Of a stretch of 64,000 nt of DNA, positions 16,573 through 25,880 are shown piece by piece. This stretch comes from Planctomyces sp. SH-PL62 (GTDB lineage Bacteria; Planctomycetota; Planctomycetia; Planctomycetales; Planctomycetaceae): the NCBI GenBank assembly GCA_945905295.1, contig CAMDPX010000001.1, positions 105,410-169,409 on the forward strand. The letters run 5' to 3'. Positions within the stretch are counted from its first letter, which is position 1, and each line of letters opens with the position of its first letter. The notes beneath the pieces are model-generated. The model did not search any database and had not been told where the DNA came from. It saw only the letters and a list, made by a program, of their open reading frames with translations. Both the position numbers and the translations under genes were made by a program.

Positions 16573-19080
16573 TCAGCCTTGGCCGTTGTGCCGATGCCAG
16601 TCTTGTTCCATTTGTCGAAGCTGCACTTCGAGCTGCCGCAGTTCGTCCGGCGGGAGCGATTCGCCTCCGAAGCGGACTCGGTAAAACCGCGTAACGATGT
16701 CTGCCGGGACGCTCGCCAATTGTTGTTCGGAGAGTCTCTGCGACCAGGTCGGTTGCGAGGCCAAAACGAATTCACGCGCCGTTTGAGTTGGCAACGGTTC
16801 GAGTCCGGCAGATCGCAGCAACCGCAGAAAGCGTTCGTAGAACTCGACCCGCACACGCTGCTCGGCCGACTCCCCGCGCAGCCGCCGCAGGAGCACAGTC
16901 CACCAGCGCGACCAGCGACCACGCCAACCATCACCGTTGTTCGGCGCAGTTTCGCGGGGCAACAGCCAGCTCAAAAACTTTAGCCACTGCGCAAACCATC
17001 CGTCGCGTGAGGCGGCCGCTCGTTGTGATCGCGCCGCCAGCAGCTTCCAGGTCAAGCTGCCAAGCATCACCACGAATAACAGCAGCGCCGGTACATACCG
17101 CCTAAGCCCCGACGCACCTCCCTTCGTGAAGTCGCCGTTCATCGCGGCGCGGGTATCGTCCCGGATCGTTTCCCACACCTGCTGAGCCAATTCCTTGAGC
17201 GGCGTGTAGAGGTTGCTGCTCTGCTCGGAAAATGACAGGCCCACCACGCTGTGCGACCAAGTGTCGGCGAACAGATTCGCCAGATTGTTGAAGAGGCCGA
17301 ATTTCGGAGCCAGCGATTTCACACTGTCGGAACGGCTGGCGGGGGTCGCGTCGAGAACCCGCCAGTTGCCATCGAGGTATGCTTCGACCCACACATGCGC
17401 GTGCCGGCCTTGCACCACGAAGTAGCCGGTACTGCGCTTCACGTCGCCCCCTTTGAAACCGCTGACCAACCGCGCGGGAATCTCGACGGCCCGCAACATC
17501 AGCGCGAGCGCCGAGGCGAAGTATTCGCAATGCCCTTCCTTGCGGTTGAACAGGAAATCTTCGACCGCGTCGATCTTGGAATCTTTGATCGACATGTCGA
17601 GCGTGTAGCCGAACTCGCCCGAATCGCGCAAATAATGCACGAGCCTCTGCGCCTTCTCGGTCGGTGTCGCACTCGTCGCGTTCGGTGGTTGAGCGACCTG
17701 CCGTGCCAGGCTTTGCAAACGTTCGAGTCCACGCTCCGGAAGCAGACCGTAGTATTCGACCTCGTTGCGCAACGTCAGGCTCGGATGTGTGCCACGTGGG
17801 AACGGCAGGTCGCCTCCGAGCCGCGGCTTGTCGGAATAGATCGTGTACATCAGGGTTTCACGCCCGGTGATGTTGTCGCTGCGGTACAGCGTCGCGGTCA
17901 AACGCCGCTCGATGAGCTGCGATAACCGATGCTCCAACCGCCCCGCCACGTGCTGCGGCATGGCGAACAGGATGCCGGAGTCCATTGGCTCAACCCGAAA
18001 CTCCTGCCGGATGACGTCACTGGTGGTGGGCTGCGATGGCACGGTTCTCAGATTGTCGTTCTTCCCCGTGGTGCCGACACGCCATTTTCCCTTCTCGTAT
18101 TCTCCCATCACCGAGCCACGGAACAGCGGTTCGTCAAAGCCGAGCCGCGTCGCATGTTCGGCAATGTCCAACGGCTGATCGGTCGCCTGATCGAACAGCC
18201 GCACCTCCATCACCGTCTGCGTCCCTTCCAGAATCTGGCCGATGTCTCCGAGCTGCACTTCCTCGGCAAACCCGCTCTGCAAGATGCGCAGCGGCTGATC
18301 GGGCCCCTCGCCAAACGCGGCAAAACTGCCGACCCAAATCCGTGGCGTGAACATGAAGAACAACGCCCCCACCAGCGCTGACAACACGACGTTCGCGAGA
18401 ACGCCCGACGCGAATGGTCCACTGATCCAGCGCAACCGCGGATCAATCTGCACCGTGCTGACCGGGTGGCTGCGCTGATTCCACAGAAATGTTTCTGCCG
18501 ATGCCGGGAGGCCGAGGCTCCCGCCGAGCCGGTCCGTGACGATCGAAACTCGATCCGGCTCGGCGGGAGCCTCGCCCTCCCGATGTTTCGCGAACAGCAC
18601 CTGGTCGTCGGAGGCGTATCGCTCTCGTGCGCGGCTGAGCGTGAACAGCGTCAGTGTCCATACTGCGAGAACCAAGAACATCCCGCACAGCGCCCCGAAG
18701 GCTCCCGTCGAAGTCAGCACTGCTCCGACCGCGACGTGCAGCACCGCCAGCAAACACAAGGTCCAATACATCCGCGCCGTCTTGGACAGGAACAACACAA
18801 TCCACGTCAGGTACACCAGCAAGTGCGCGAGCGAAAGTAATCGCGCTTCGATCTGGCCACTGCTCAATTCCCAACCCGCCAGACCAAAGGCCGCTAAGCC
18901 CAGTACGTTGGCCCAACTGACTCGCAGCCAAAACAACTTCCAACGCTCGGTGACAAACAACGCCAAGATCGCCAGTGGGATCGTGAACGCATCCGGGAAG
19001 CTCGCCCCTTCGGCAAACGCCAACATGCCGCTGCCCAGCATCACCATGCCATACAGACTGACTTGTAGCACCGTTGTCAT
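16573..19080 (-). CDS. Transglutaminase domain protein with DUF3488-like membrane N-terminus
   Basis: Multiple TM; GEFGYTLDMSIKDSKIDAVEDFLFNRKEGHCEYFASALALMLRAVEIPARLVSGFKGGD...HAHVWVEAYLDGNWRVLDATP; start MTTVLQVSLYG overlaps the DUF58 stop. Confidence 0.92.
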   Translation of the reverse strand: MTTVLQVSLYGMVMLGSGMLAFAEGASFPDAFTIPLAILALFVTERWKLFWLRVSWANVLGLAAFGLAGWELSSGQIEARLLSLAHLLVYLTWIVLFLSKTARMYWTLCLLAVLHVAVGAVLTSTGAFGALCGMFLVLAVWTLTLFTLSRARERYASDDQVLFAKHREGEAPAEPDRVSIVTDRLGGSLGLPASAETFLWNQRSHPVSTVQIDPRLRWISGPFASGVLANVVLSALVGALFFMFTPRIWVGSFAAFGEGPDQPLRILQSGFAEEVQLGDIGQILEGTQTVMEVRLFDQATDQPLDIAEHATRLGFDEPLFRGSVMGEYEKGKWRVGTTGKNDNLRTVPSQPTTSDVIRQEFRVEPMDSGILFAMPQHVAGRLEHRLSQLIERRLTATLYRSDNITGRETLMYTIYSDKPRLGGDLPFPRGTHPSLTLRNEVEYYGLLPERGLERLQSLARQVAQPPNATSATPTEKAQRLVHYLRDSGEFGYTLDMSIKDSKIDAVEDFLFNRKEGHCEYFASALALMLRAVEIPARLVSGFKGGDVKRSTGYFVVQGRHAHVWVEAYLDGNWRVLDATPASRSDSVKSLAPKFGLFNNLANLFADTWSHSVVGLSFSEQSSNLYTPLKELAQQVWETIRDDTRAAMNGDFTKGGASGLRRYVPALLLFVVMLGSLTWKLLAARSQRAAASRDGWFAQWLKFLSWLLPRETAPNNGDGWRGRWSRWWTVLLRRLRGESAEQRVRVEFYERFLRLLRSAGLEPLPTQTAREFVLASQPTWSQRLSEQQLASVPADIVTRFYRVRFGGESLPPDELRQLEVQLRQMEQDWHRHNGQG
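18504..18581. repeat. Palindromic element in frame within the transglutaminase gene
   Basis: cgggaggccgaggctcccgccgagccgg ... ccggctcggcgggagcctcgccctcccg; encodes REGEAPAEP..RLGGSLGLPA. Confidence 0.88.
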
Positions 19081-20459
19081 ACCAGGCCCTCCAGCGCGAA
19101 GTACGGCGACAAATCTCGCGCCTCGGCCGACAGACACAGCAACTCCACAGGTTCCATCACATCGCGCGTCCGCGCCCGCAAGTCGTCGCGCGGCCGCGAC
19201 GACACGACCACCACGCGTGAGCTGCTCGAAATCCGCTGCATGGTCTCTTCCAACGTTCGGCGAACATCGGCACCCGGTGCGGCTTCCGCCAAGGCCAGTT
19301 GGTCGAGTGCCAACTCCATGCTCGATTGATGGTCCCACGCCACGGTGGCCGCGCCGATGATGATGATCCGCAGTCGCGCCTCACGCGACTGTCGCAGGTT
19401 TTCGTACAACACGGACGCGGCAAAGCTGACGGCCAGCTCGACACGATCCAGGTCCGACGCCCCCGGCAGCGCGGGCTGCCACAACTCAACCAGCAAGATC
19501 AGGTCGCGATCTCGCGTTTGCTGATACTCACGCACCATCAATTCGCCGCGTCGCGCGGTGGTCCGCCAATGAATCGCCTTCGGATTGTCGCCCGAGCGAT
19601 ATTCGCGAATGCGCTGGAATTCATCGTCGAACAACCCGGCTCGCATCTGCCGCTGTTCGGCCAACTCGGTCGCGTTCCATAGGTCGCTCCGCCAGCGCGA
19701 TGTCATCCGGCCGACTCGCGGATGCACGATCAGCTTGCCCATGTCCTGGCACACCAGGCCACGCTCAATCAGACCCAGCGGGAAGTGCGTCGTCAGCTCG
19801 ATCGGTCCGAAGGAATACTCGCCGCGCTGGCTGAATCGCACGAAGTAATGTCCACGCCGGCTCTGCCGCGCTGGAATGCGCACAAACAAAGCCGCCGCCT
19901 GAAATCGGTCGCGAGCATGCACCACTCGATCGCGAGCGGCCAGCAGCCAAGAACCCAACAGCCACTTGTGATTCTCAACTTCGATTTCCACCGAGACCAT
20001 TTCCCCCGCCATCGCGCGCTGTGGCAACGTCCGTTTCGCATTCGTTCGCCGCAGCATGGAAAACGCGATCCAGCCGTTGAGCACCCACGGTCCGATCATC
20101 ATCGCGAAGACAAACATCAGCATGTTGGTCCGCCCCAAGATCGAGCCGATGAACATGACGCTCATGATGCCGATGTAGGCCATCCCTTCGCGCGTCACCG
20201 CCATCCGATTCCGATTCCAACTGGTGAATCGAGTCCAGCGCCAGTCCGGCTTGGCCGACGCGAGCAACTGACCAAGTCCCCACAGCATCAAGAAGACCGA
20301 CGCGGCGAACAGCACCCAATAACTCGCCTCGCCCCAGTCTTCCGCGAACGACGGTGATCGCTTGAGAACAGTCAGTAATCCGGCTCCGCTGAAGACTGCC
20401 GTCGCGCCGAGCAGCGGAAACGGGCGCGAGCGGTCGTCCGTTGAGGCGAGTCCAGCCAT
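19077..20459 (-). CDS. DUF58 domain-containing protein (possibly longer N-terminus to 20621)
   Basis: LFDDEFQRIREYRSGDNPKAIHWRTTARRGELMVREYQQTRDRDLILLVELW; 4-bp overlap with the next gene. Confidence 0.9.
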   Translation of the reverse strand: MAGLASTDDRSRPFPLLGATAVFSGAGLLTVLKRSPSFAEDWGEASYWVLFAASVFLMLWGLGQLLASAKPDWRWTRFTSWNRNRMAVTREGMAYIGIMSVMFIGSILGRTNMLMFVFAMMIGPWVLNGWIAFSMLRRTNAKRTLPQRAMAGEMVSVEIEVENHKWLLGSWLLAARDRVVHARDRFQAAALFVRIPARQSRRGHYFVRFSQRGEYSFGPIELTTHFPLGLIERGLVCQDMGKLIVHPRVGRMTSRWRSDLWNATELAEQRQMRAGLFDDEFQRIREYRSGDNPKAIHWRTTARRGELMVREYQQTRDRDLILLVELWQPALPGASDLDRVELAVSFAASVLYENLRQSREARLRIIIIGAATVAWDHQSSMELALDQLALAEAAPGADVRRTLEETMQRISSSSRVVVVSSRPRDDLRARTRDVMEPVELLCLSAEARDLSPYFALEGLV

Positions 20460-20860
20460 GAATGGAGCCAAGAGAAGTGAAACGAACTGAGAGAGGCCGC
20501 GCACGGAGTCGAAGTCTAGGCAGCGCCGCGTCGGATGCCAGTGACGAATTACTGGCTCATCAGTCGGGTTCAAACTGCCGCGCGTGCCGACAATAGCGAT
20601 TGCACGGAAAAAATCGGCCAACTAGACTGCGCAATGTGAGCAATCTCGGAGGCTCAGCAAAGAGGCGTATGCGATGCCGCAACTTCTTTTGCCGACAAAA
20701 GTTTCGAGTGAGCTGCGGATTTCAGGCGAGTCGGTTTCCCGACTGTGGAGCGATCAGCGGACATCACAAGTCGGCACCGGTCTTCCGAAGCGAGCGTCGA
20801 TACAGAGGGAGAACCGATCGCGGCCCTTCGCCAACTTGCGATCAAACTATTCTTGAGGGA

Positions 20861-23089
20861 GTGAAACCTGTGGCTGAACGACAACTTTTCCAAGCGACTT
20901 TCAAATCCAAACGGCGTTGGATGGCGCTGTGCGGCACCTCGGTCGTGGCTTTGGGAACCACCTTAGTTTCCTGGGCGTTGGACGACGCCAAGCCGGCCCA
21001 GCCGGCTGGTTTACGAGGCGTCCTGCCGGCGGAAATCCCCGCCGCAGTGAACGATGAGGCGTTCGGCGCGCTGGACGGGAATTGGAAGGAATGGGGCGAA
21101 TCGACGGCGGCTGAAGTCGCCAAGCTCTACGCGGCCGAAGGACTGGATGTTGCGGCACAACGCCAGCAGTTGGACGTTCTCAAGCGGAAGTTGCTCACGA
21201 TGGAGACTTCCCTGAAGGACGCGCGTTATCGCAGCATTCACGAATCCCTCGGTAGCCTGTACGCCGCGCTCAATCGCCGTGTCGCGATCGCCGAAGCGGT
21301 GCTCGACACGCTAACGCTCGATCCGCAACAAGCTGCCAGCGAGCGTCTCGACGGTCCGCGTCAAGAAGTGGCGAAGTCGCTCAAAGATTTGGAAACAGAG
21401 CTCAACACCGTCAAGAATGGCCAAGCTTGGCTGAGCTACGTTCGTTCCGCCGAAATCACCAAGTTGGTCAGCGACAAGAAGGGTTCCGAAGCGGTTCCGG
21501 TGCTGACGGCCGTGCATCAGAAGCTGTTGCCGTCAGAAGGCACGTCTCCGGAACTTCGCACGTTTTTGGATGGTGCGAAATTCGTCGCGCTCCGGCAATC
21601 ATTGGACAGCTTTGTGAAGCTCGCGGCCACGGTCGATCAACCGATCAACCCGGAAAAGTTGCGCGCCGAGTTAGTGACCTTGGTCAGCTCCGTCGAGAAG
21701 TTTGAGGAATCGCAGTCGACCACTGACGCGGCTGCGGTTCGCAAGTCGTTCGAGACGATCCGCAAATCCTCGCCGGATCAGGGCAATCGCATCGCCGCGG
21801 CGATGGCCACGCACTACTTCAATTTCAACCTCCGCGTCGTCGCCAGCGAGAAATTCCTGTCGAAGCTCATCGGTGAATCGACGACCAAGCAGGGAGCCGT
21901 GCATGACAATGTTCTCGGCGCGAGCATCAGCGGCAATCAGTCGACAACCGTGTCCGTTGGGATCGACCTCAAACCCAACAACAACGGCATTCGATTGAAC
22001 CTCGTGGCGGATGGCGTCGCCCGCTCAAACACCGTCGGTGTCACCAGTGAAGCCAACGTTTACACGTCAGGTCATCACGTCTTCAAAGCTTCGAAACCAA
22101 TTACCTTTGACGGCAACAAGTTTGCCACGGGTGCCGCGGAGATTTCCGTGTGGCCCAGCAATACGACCACTGGAGTCTCCACGAAATACAGCGGCATGTT
22201 TCTCTTTGGCGGCATCGCTGACTCCATCGCGAGGGATGAAGTCGCCAAGCGGCGCGGTCAATCGGAAGCGATCGCGGCCGAGCGTGTTCGCAGCAAAGTC
22301 CTGCCGGAGTTCAATCAAGAGGTCGATACCAAAATCGGCGACATCAACAAGGACTTGGAAGAGAAGGTCAACTCCAAGCTGCGCGAGAAGGACTTGATGC
22401 CTTCGGCGACTAACTACCGCACGACCGAAGACGACCTGCGAGCAAATTTGCGGCTGATGGCCGATCGTGAGTTGGCTGGCGGCGACGGGCCGTTCGTGAC
22501 CGTCCCCAGCAGCGGCTTCGTGGTTGCGTTGCACGAGTCGTTGCTTAACAACAGCCTGGACCGACTGAAATTCGCCGGTCGCACCATGACGGATAAGGAA
22601 CTTGCCACCGAGATCGAAAAGTCGTTCTCCGATCTGCTCGGCCGCCAGTTCAACGCCAACAAGAAGATCGAAGCTGCTGGCGAGAGTCCGAAGGAACCGG
22701 CGACGTTCATCTTCCCTGAAAGAGACCCGATTCGCATTCGCCTCAACAACGGCCAACTGACGCTCGCCATCCGGGCGGGCCTGAAGCAGAAGGCCGGCGA
22801 AGACGACATTCCGACTCAGGAGATTACCGTGCCGCTGATGTTCCGCGTCGAAGGCACCGAGCTCGTCATCGAAAGTGGCGATATCGGAGTCGCGCCAGTG
22901 GAACCGCCCGCGAATGCGGCGATTCAGATTACTCGCGCATCTGTCGTGCGGACGAAAGTGAAAAACGCACTGCCGACTCGCAAGTTTGACCGTTTCATCA
23001 GCATCGACAAGAACCGCCAGACGCCGATTCAACTGGGCGTCGCGCAGATCAAAGCGGCGGGCGGCTGGCTGAGCCTCGCGTTCGAGTAA
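20861..23089 (+). CDS. Large hypothetical secreted/periplasmic protein
   Basis: Long open frame with N-terminal hydrophobic segment WMALCGTSVVALGTTLVSWAL; GTG start after GAGGGA (20861 or 20870). Confidence 0.7.
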   Translation: MKPVAERQLFQATFKSKRRWMALCGTSVVALGTTLVSWALDDAKPAQPAGLRGVLPAEIPAAVNDEAFGALDGNWKEWGESTAAEVAKLYAAEGLDVAAQRQQLDVLKRKLLTMETSLKDARYRSIHESLGSLYAALNRRVAIAEAVLDTLTLDPQQAASERLDGPRQEVAKSLKDLETELNTVKNGQAWLSYVRSAEITKLVSDKKGSEAVPVLTAVHQKLLPSEGTSPELRTFLDGAKFVALRQSLDSFVKLAATVDQPINPEKLRAELVTLVSSVEKFEESQSTTDAAAVRKSFETIRKSSPDQGNRIAAAMATHYFNFNLRVVASEKFLSKLIGESTTKQGAVHDNVLGASISGNQSTTVSVGIDLKPNNNGIRLNLVADGVARSNTVGVTSEANVYTSGHHVFKASKPITFDGNKFATGAAEISVWPSNTTTGVSTKYSGMFLFGGIADSIARDEVAKRRGQSEAIAAERVRSKVLPEFNQEVDTKIGDINKDLEEKVNSKLREKDLMPSATNYRTTEDDLRANLRLMADRELAGGDGPFVTVPSSGFVVALHESLLNNSLDRLKFAGRTMTDKELATEIEKSFSDLLGRQFNANKKIEAAGESPKEPATFIFPERDPIRIRLNNGQLTLAIRAGLKQKAGEDDIPTQEITVPLMFRVEGTELVIESGDIGVAPVEPPANAAIQITRASVVRTKVKNALPTRKFDRFISIDKNRQTPIQLGVAQIKAAGGWLSLAFE

Positions 23090-23122
23090 CTCGACAGCGT
23101 CCCACGAACTTGTTGACATCTT

Positions 23123-23167
23123 GCAGGACCGGAACCGCTCATGGCGATTCCGGTCCTGCTGTTTTTT
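23123..23167 (+). terminator. Rho-independent-type terminator
   Basis: gcaggaccggaacc...ggttccggtcctgc-like stem followed by gtttttt. Confidence 0.75.
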
Positions 23168-23198
23168 GACAAGGCCTTCCCGGCAAGAGCGAAACCAA

Positions 23199-23888
23199 AT
23201 GACGAACGTCGAATCGAATTTGATCGTCACGGACTTGTGCAAGGATTACGTCACCGCGGCCGGCTCCTTGACCGTGCTGAAGGGAGTGAATCTTACGCTG
23301 CACGGCGGAGACGCGCTGGCGGTCACCGGCCCATCCGGCTCGGGCAAGAGTTCGCTGCTATTCGTGCTCGGTGGCTTGGAACGTCCCACGCAGGGCTCCG
23401 TGCGGTTGCGAGGCCGTGATGTCTTTGCCGCCAACGAAACGGAACTGGCAGCGTGGCGACAGCAATCGGTGGGCTTTGTCTTTCAGGAACATCACCTGCT
23501 GCCGCAATGCACGGTCTTGGAAAACGTGTTGATCCCGCGACTCGCCGGCCCCGGCACGACGGCGGACGACATCACCCGTGCAACGAAACTGCTTGATCGA
23601 GTCGGCTTACAGCAGCGAATCGAACATCGTCCCGCTCAGCTATCGGGTGGCGAGCGGCAGCGCGTCGCTGTCTGCCGAGCTCTCATCAATCAGCCCGCGC
23701 TCTTGCTGGCCGACGAACCGACCGGCAACTTGGATCGCGAGAATGCCGACTCGATCGGCAGCCTGCTTCTGGAACTCAGCCGCGACGTCGGCAGTGTGTT
23801 GATCTGCGTGACTCACAGCGCCGACTTGGCTGCTCGCTTCCCGCGCCGTTCGGATCTGCGCGACGGCGTGCTGTCCCCAATTGCTTAA
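23199..23888 (+). CDS. ABC transporter ATP-binding protein, LolD/MacB-like
   Basis: GPSGSGKSSLLFVLGGLERPTQGSVRLRGRDVF, FQEHHLLPQCTVLENVLIP, LSGGERQRVAVCRALINQPALLLADEPTGNLD. Confidence 0.93.
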   Translation: MTNVESNLIVTDLCKDYVTAAGSLTVLKGVNLTLHGGDALAVTGPSGSGKSSLLFVLGGLERPTQGSVRLRGRDVFAANETELAAWRQQSVGFVFQEHHLLPQCTVLENVLIPRLAGPGTTADDITRATKLLDRVGLQQRIEHRPAQLSGGERQRVAVCRALINQPALLLADEPTGNLDRENADSIGSLLLELSRDVGSVLICVTHSADLAARFPRRSDLRDGVLSPIA

Positions 23889-23893
23889 TACCG

Positions 23894-23914
23894 CCACCGG
23901 GCTTGCCCCGGTGG
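23894..23914. repeat. REP-like hairpin CCACCGGGCTTGCCCCGGTGG
   Basis: Stem-loop; similar GGGCTTGtCCCaGTGGTTCC at 28911. Confidence 0.6.
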
Positions 23915-23950
23915 TTCCTGTGCTTCTGCACGACATCCGAAAGAGCGTCC

Positions 23951-25033
23951 ATGACCGAGATCTCTGCCGGCCGCCGCCACTTTGCCAGCGACAATTATTC
24001 CGGTATCTGCCCCGAAGCCTGGGACGCGATGGCCCGCGCGAATCAGGGCCACGTCCCCGCCTACGGCGATGACGGATGGACCGCCAGAGCCGCCGACTTG
24101 CTGCGCGAACTCTTCGAGGTCAATTGCGAAGTCTTCTTCGCATTTAACGGCACCGCTGCCAACGCGCTGGCGCTCTCGGCCATGTGCCAGTCGTACCACA
24201 GCATTCTCTGCCACGAATTGGCTCACGCCGAAACCGATGAATGCGGTGCGCCGGAATTTTTCTCGAACGGTTCAAAACTTCTGGTTGTCTCTGGCGAGGA
24301 AGGTCGCATCCACCCCGACTCGGTCTCGCACATGGTGCAACGACGCTGCGACATCCACTATCCCAAGCCGCGAGTGCTCAGCCTGACGCAAGCCACTGAG
24401 CTTGGCACGGTCTACTCAGTCAACGACCTGCAAGCGCTCTTCGAGACCGCTCGGCGTCACGAGTTGCGAGTCCACATGGACGGCGCACGCTTCGCCAACG
24501 CCGTCGCCGCACTCGGCGTCGCCCCGAAAGAGATCACCTGGAAAGTCGGCGTCGATGTTCTCTGCTTCGGCGGCACAAAGAACGGCATGGCGGTCGGCGA
24601 GGCGATCATCTTCTTCAAGAAGGAACTCGCCCACGAGTTCGCCTACCGCTGCAAGCAAGCCGGGCAACTCGCGTCCAAGATGCGATTCCTCGCTGCACCC
24701 TGGGTCGGCATGCTCGAATCCGGCGCGTGGCTGCGCAACGCCGCGCAGGCCAACCGCATGGCCGAGCAGCTCGAAGCGGGCCTCCAGCAAATCCCCGGCG
24801 TCGAATTCATTTCGCGCCGCCAAGCGAACTCCGTCTTCGTCCGCCTGCGTCCCGATGTCGCCACCGCACTGCGTACTCGCGGCTGGCGGTTCTACACCTT
24901 CATCGGAGCCGGCGGCGCACGCTTCATGTGCTCCTGGGACACCGCCGAGTCCGACATCGCCGCCCTCATCGCCGATGTCCGCGAGCTGACAGCCTCGAAG
25001 TCATCATCATCCCCTTCGGGCCACATCACGTAG
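23951..25033 (+). CDS. Low-specificity L-threonine aldolase-like (beta-eliminating lyase)
   Basis: FASDNYSGICPEAWDAM, HELAHAETDECGAPEFFSNGSKLL, HMDGARFANAVAALG, DVLCFGGTKNGMAVGEAIIF. Confidence 0.93.
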   Translation: MTEISAGRRHFASDNYSGICPEAWDAMARANQGHVPAYGDDGWTARAADLLRELFEVNCEVFFAFNGTAANALALSAMCQSYHSILCHELAHAETDECGAPEFFSNGSKLLVVSGEEGRIHPDSVSHMVQRRCDIHYPKPRVLSLTQATELGTVYSVNDLQALFETARRHELRVHMDGARFANAVAALGVAPKEITWKVGVDVLCFGGTKNGMAVGEAIIFFKKELAHEFAYRCKQAGQLASKMRFLAAPWVGMLESGAWLRNAAQANRMAEQLEAGLQQIPGVEFISRRQANSVFVRLRPDVATALRTRGWRFYTFIGAGGARFMCSWDTAESDIAALIADVRELTASKSSSSPSGHIT

Positions 25034-25251
25034 TGCCAATGATTCGGCATCAGACAGTCGCCCCGAATCCGCCTGGGCATTTTTCGAGCGTCATCTTCGA
25101 TGATCGCTTCAAAGGCCGCGTAGTCCGCTTCCTTGTCGAAGATTCGCCGACGCCCCGCTCCGCGATTGAGCACATGAAACAACATCCCACCAGGGGCAAC
25201 AAGCGGTCTTCGAGGCGTGATGGCCAGGTAAGTCGCGAGCCGATTCCGCAA
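25010..25251 (-). pseudogene. Truncated REP-associated tyrosine transposase (RAYT, Y1/IS200-like)
   Basis: VAPGGMLFHVLNRGAGRRRIFDKEADYAAFEAIIEDDARKMPRRIRGDCLMPNHWHYVMWPEGDDDDFEA; ends after HxH, no catalytic Tyr region. Confidence 0.85.
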
Positions 25252-25451
25252 TCGTCAATAACTGGACCTGTCCCCTTCGTCCCCAAACCAGGTGCCATTG
25301 GGCTGATCGTGTGAGAGCAATCGTTGTAACCGGCCCGCAATGTGAACTCGGTCAGCCGCCACGTCCGTCGCGCGGCGTGATCGCGACCTAGAGTTGGCTG
25401 TCCGTTTGAGGACATTTCCCCACACGACTCGGTTCGCAAGCGAGGTGTACG

Positions 25452-25724
25452 ATGTTGGCTCTGTTGAAAAAACTGCTCGACGACGAAGGGGGCTTCGTGG
25501 TCACTTCGGAGTTGATTCTGATTGCGACCATCGTCTGTTTGGGGATGGTCGTGGGACTGGCGGAAGTTTCGCACGCGGTCAGCGGAGAATTGATCGACGT
25601 GGCGAACGCTTACAACCGCCTCAATCAAGGCCGCCGGTATCAGCAGCTCGGCTGGAACGACAACGGTGGGAACAACGCGGATATTGAGCTCAACGGAACG
25701 CCCGCGGTCGACGAAGACCGGTAA
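25452..25724 (+). CDS. Small membrane protein, Flp/pilin-like
   Basis: LLKKLLDDEGGFVVTSELILIATIVCLGMVVGLAEVSHAV...; single TM after short N-terminus. Confidence 0.65.
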   Translation: MLALLKKLLDDEGGFVVTSELILIATIVCLGMVVGLAEVSHAVSGELIDVANAYNRLNQGRRYQQLGWNDNGGNNADIELNGTPAVDEDR

Positions 25725-25737
25725 GACGGCCAAGCCG

Positions 25738-25878
25738 CAAGGTAGACGAGTCACTCCGAGGCTGTGAACTTTTGGGTAGCTGAAGTCGCCAGACTTCAGA
25801 ATTCGCCGAGAAAACTGAACTCTGGCGAGTTCAGCTACCAATTCTTTCACAGGCTCGGAGTGACTCGGCGACTTTGTT
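25738..25878. repeat. Second copy of the 7502-7667 nested palindrome
   Basis: Core 25776-25838: GTAG, hairpin 25780-25799, hairpin 25815-25834, CTAC; near-identical to the 7566 copy. Confidence 0.93.
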
Positions 25879-25880
25879 CG

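Noticed and set aside
22067-23242. 391-aa minus-strand ORF
   Set aside because: Antisense to the long plus-strand ORF 20861-23089; no motif supports it.
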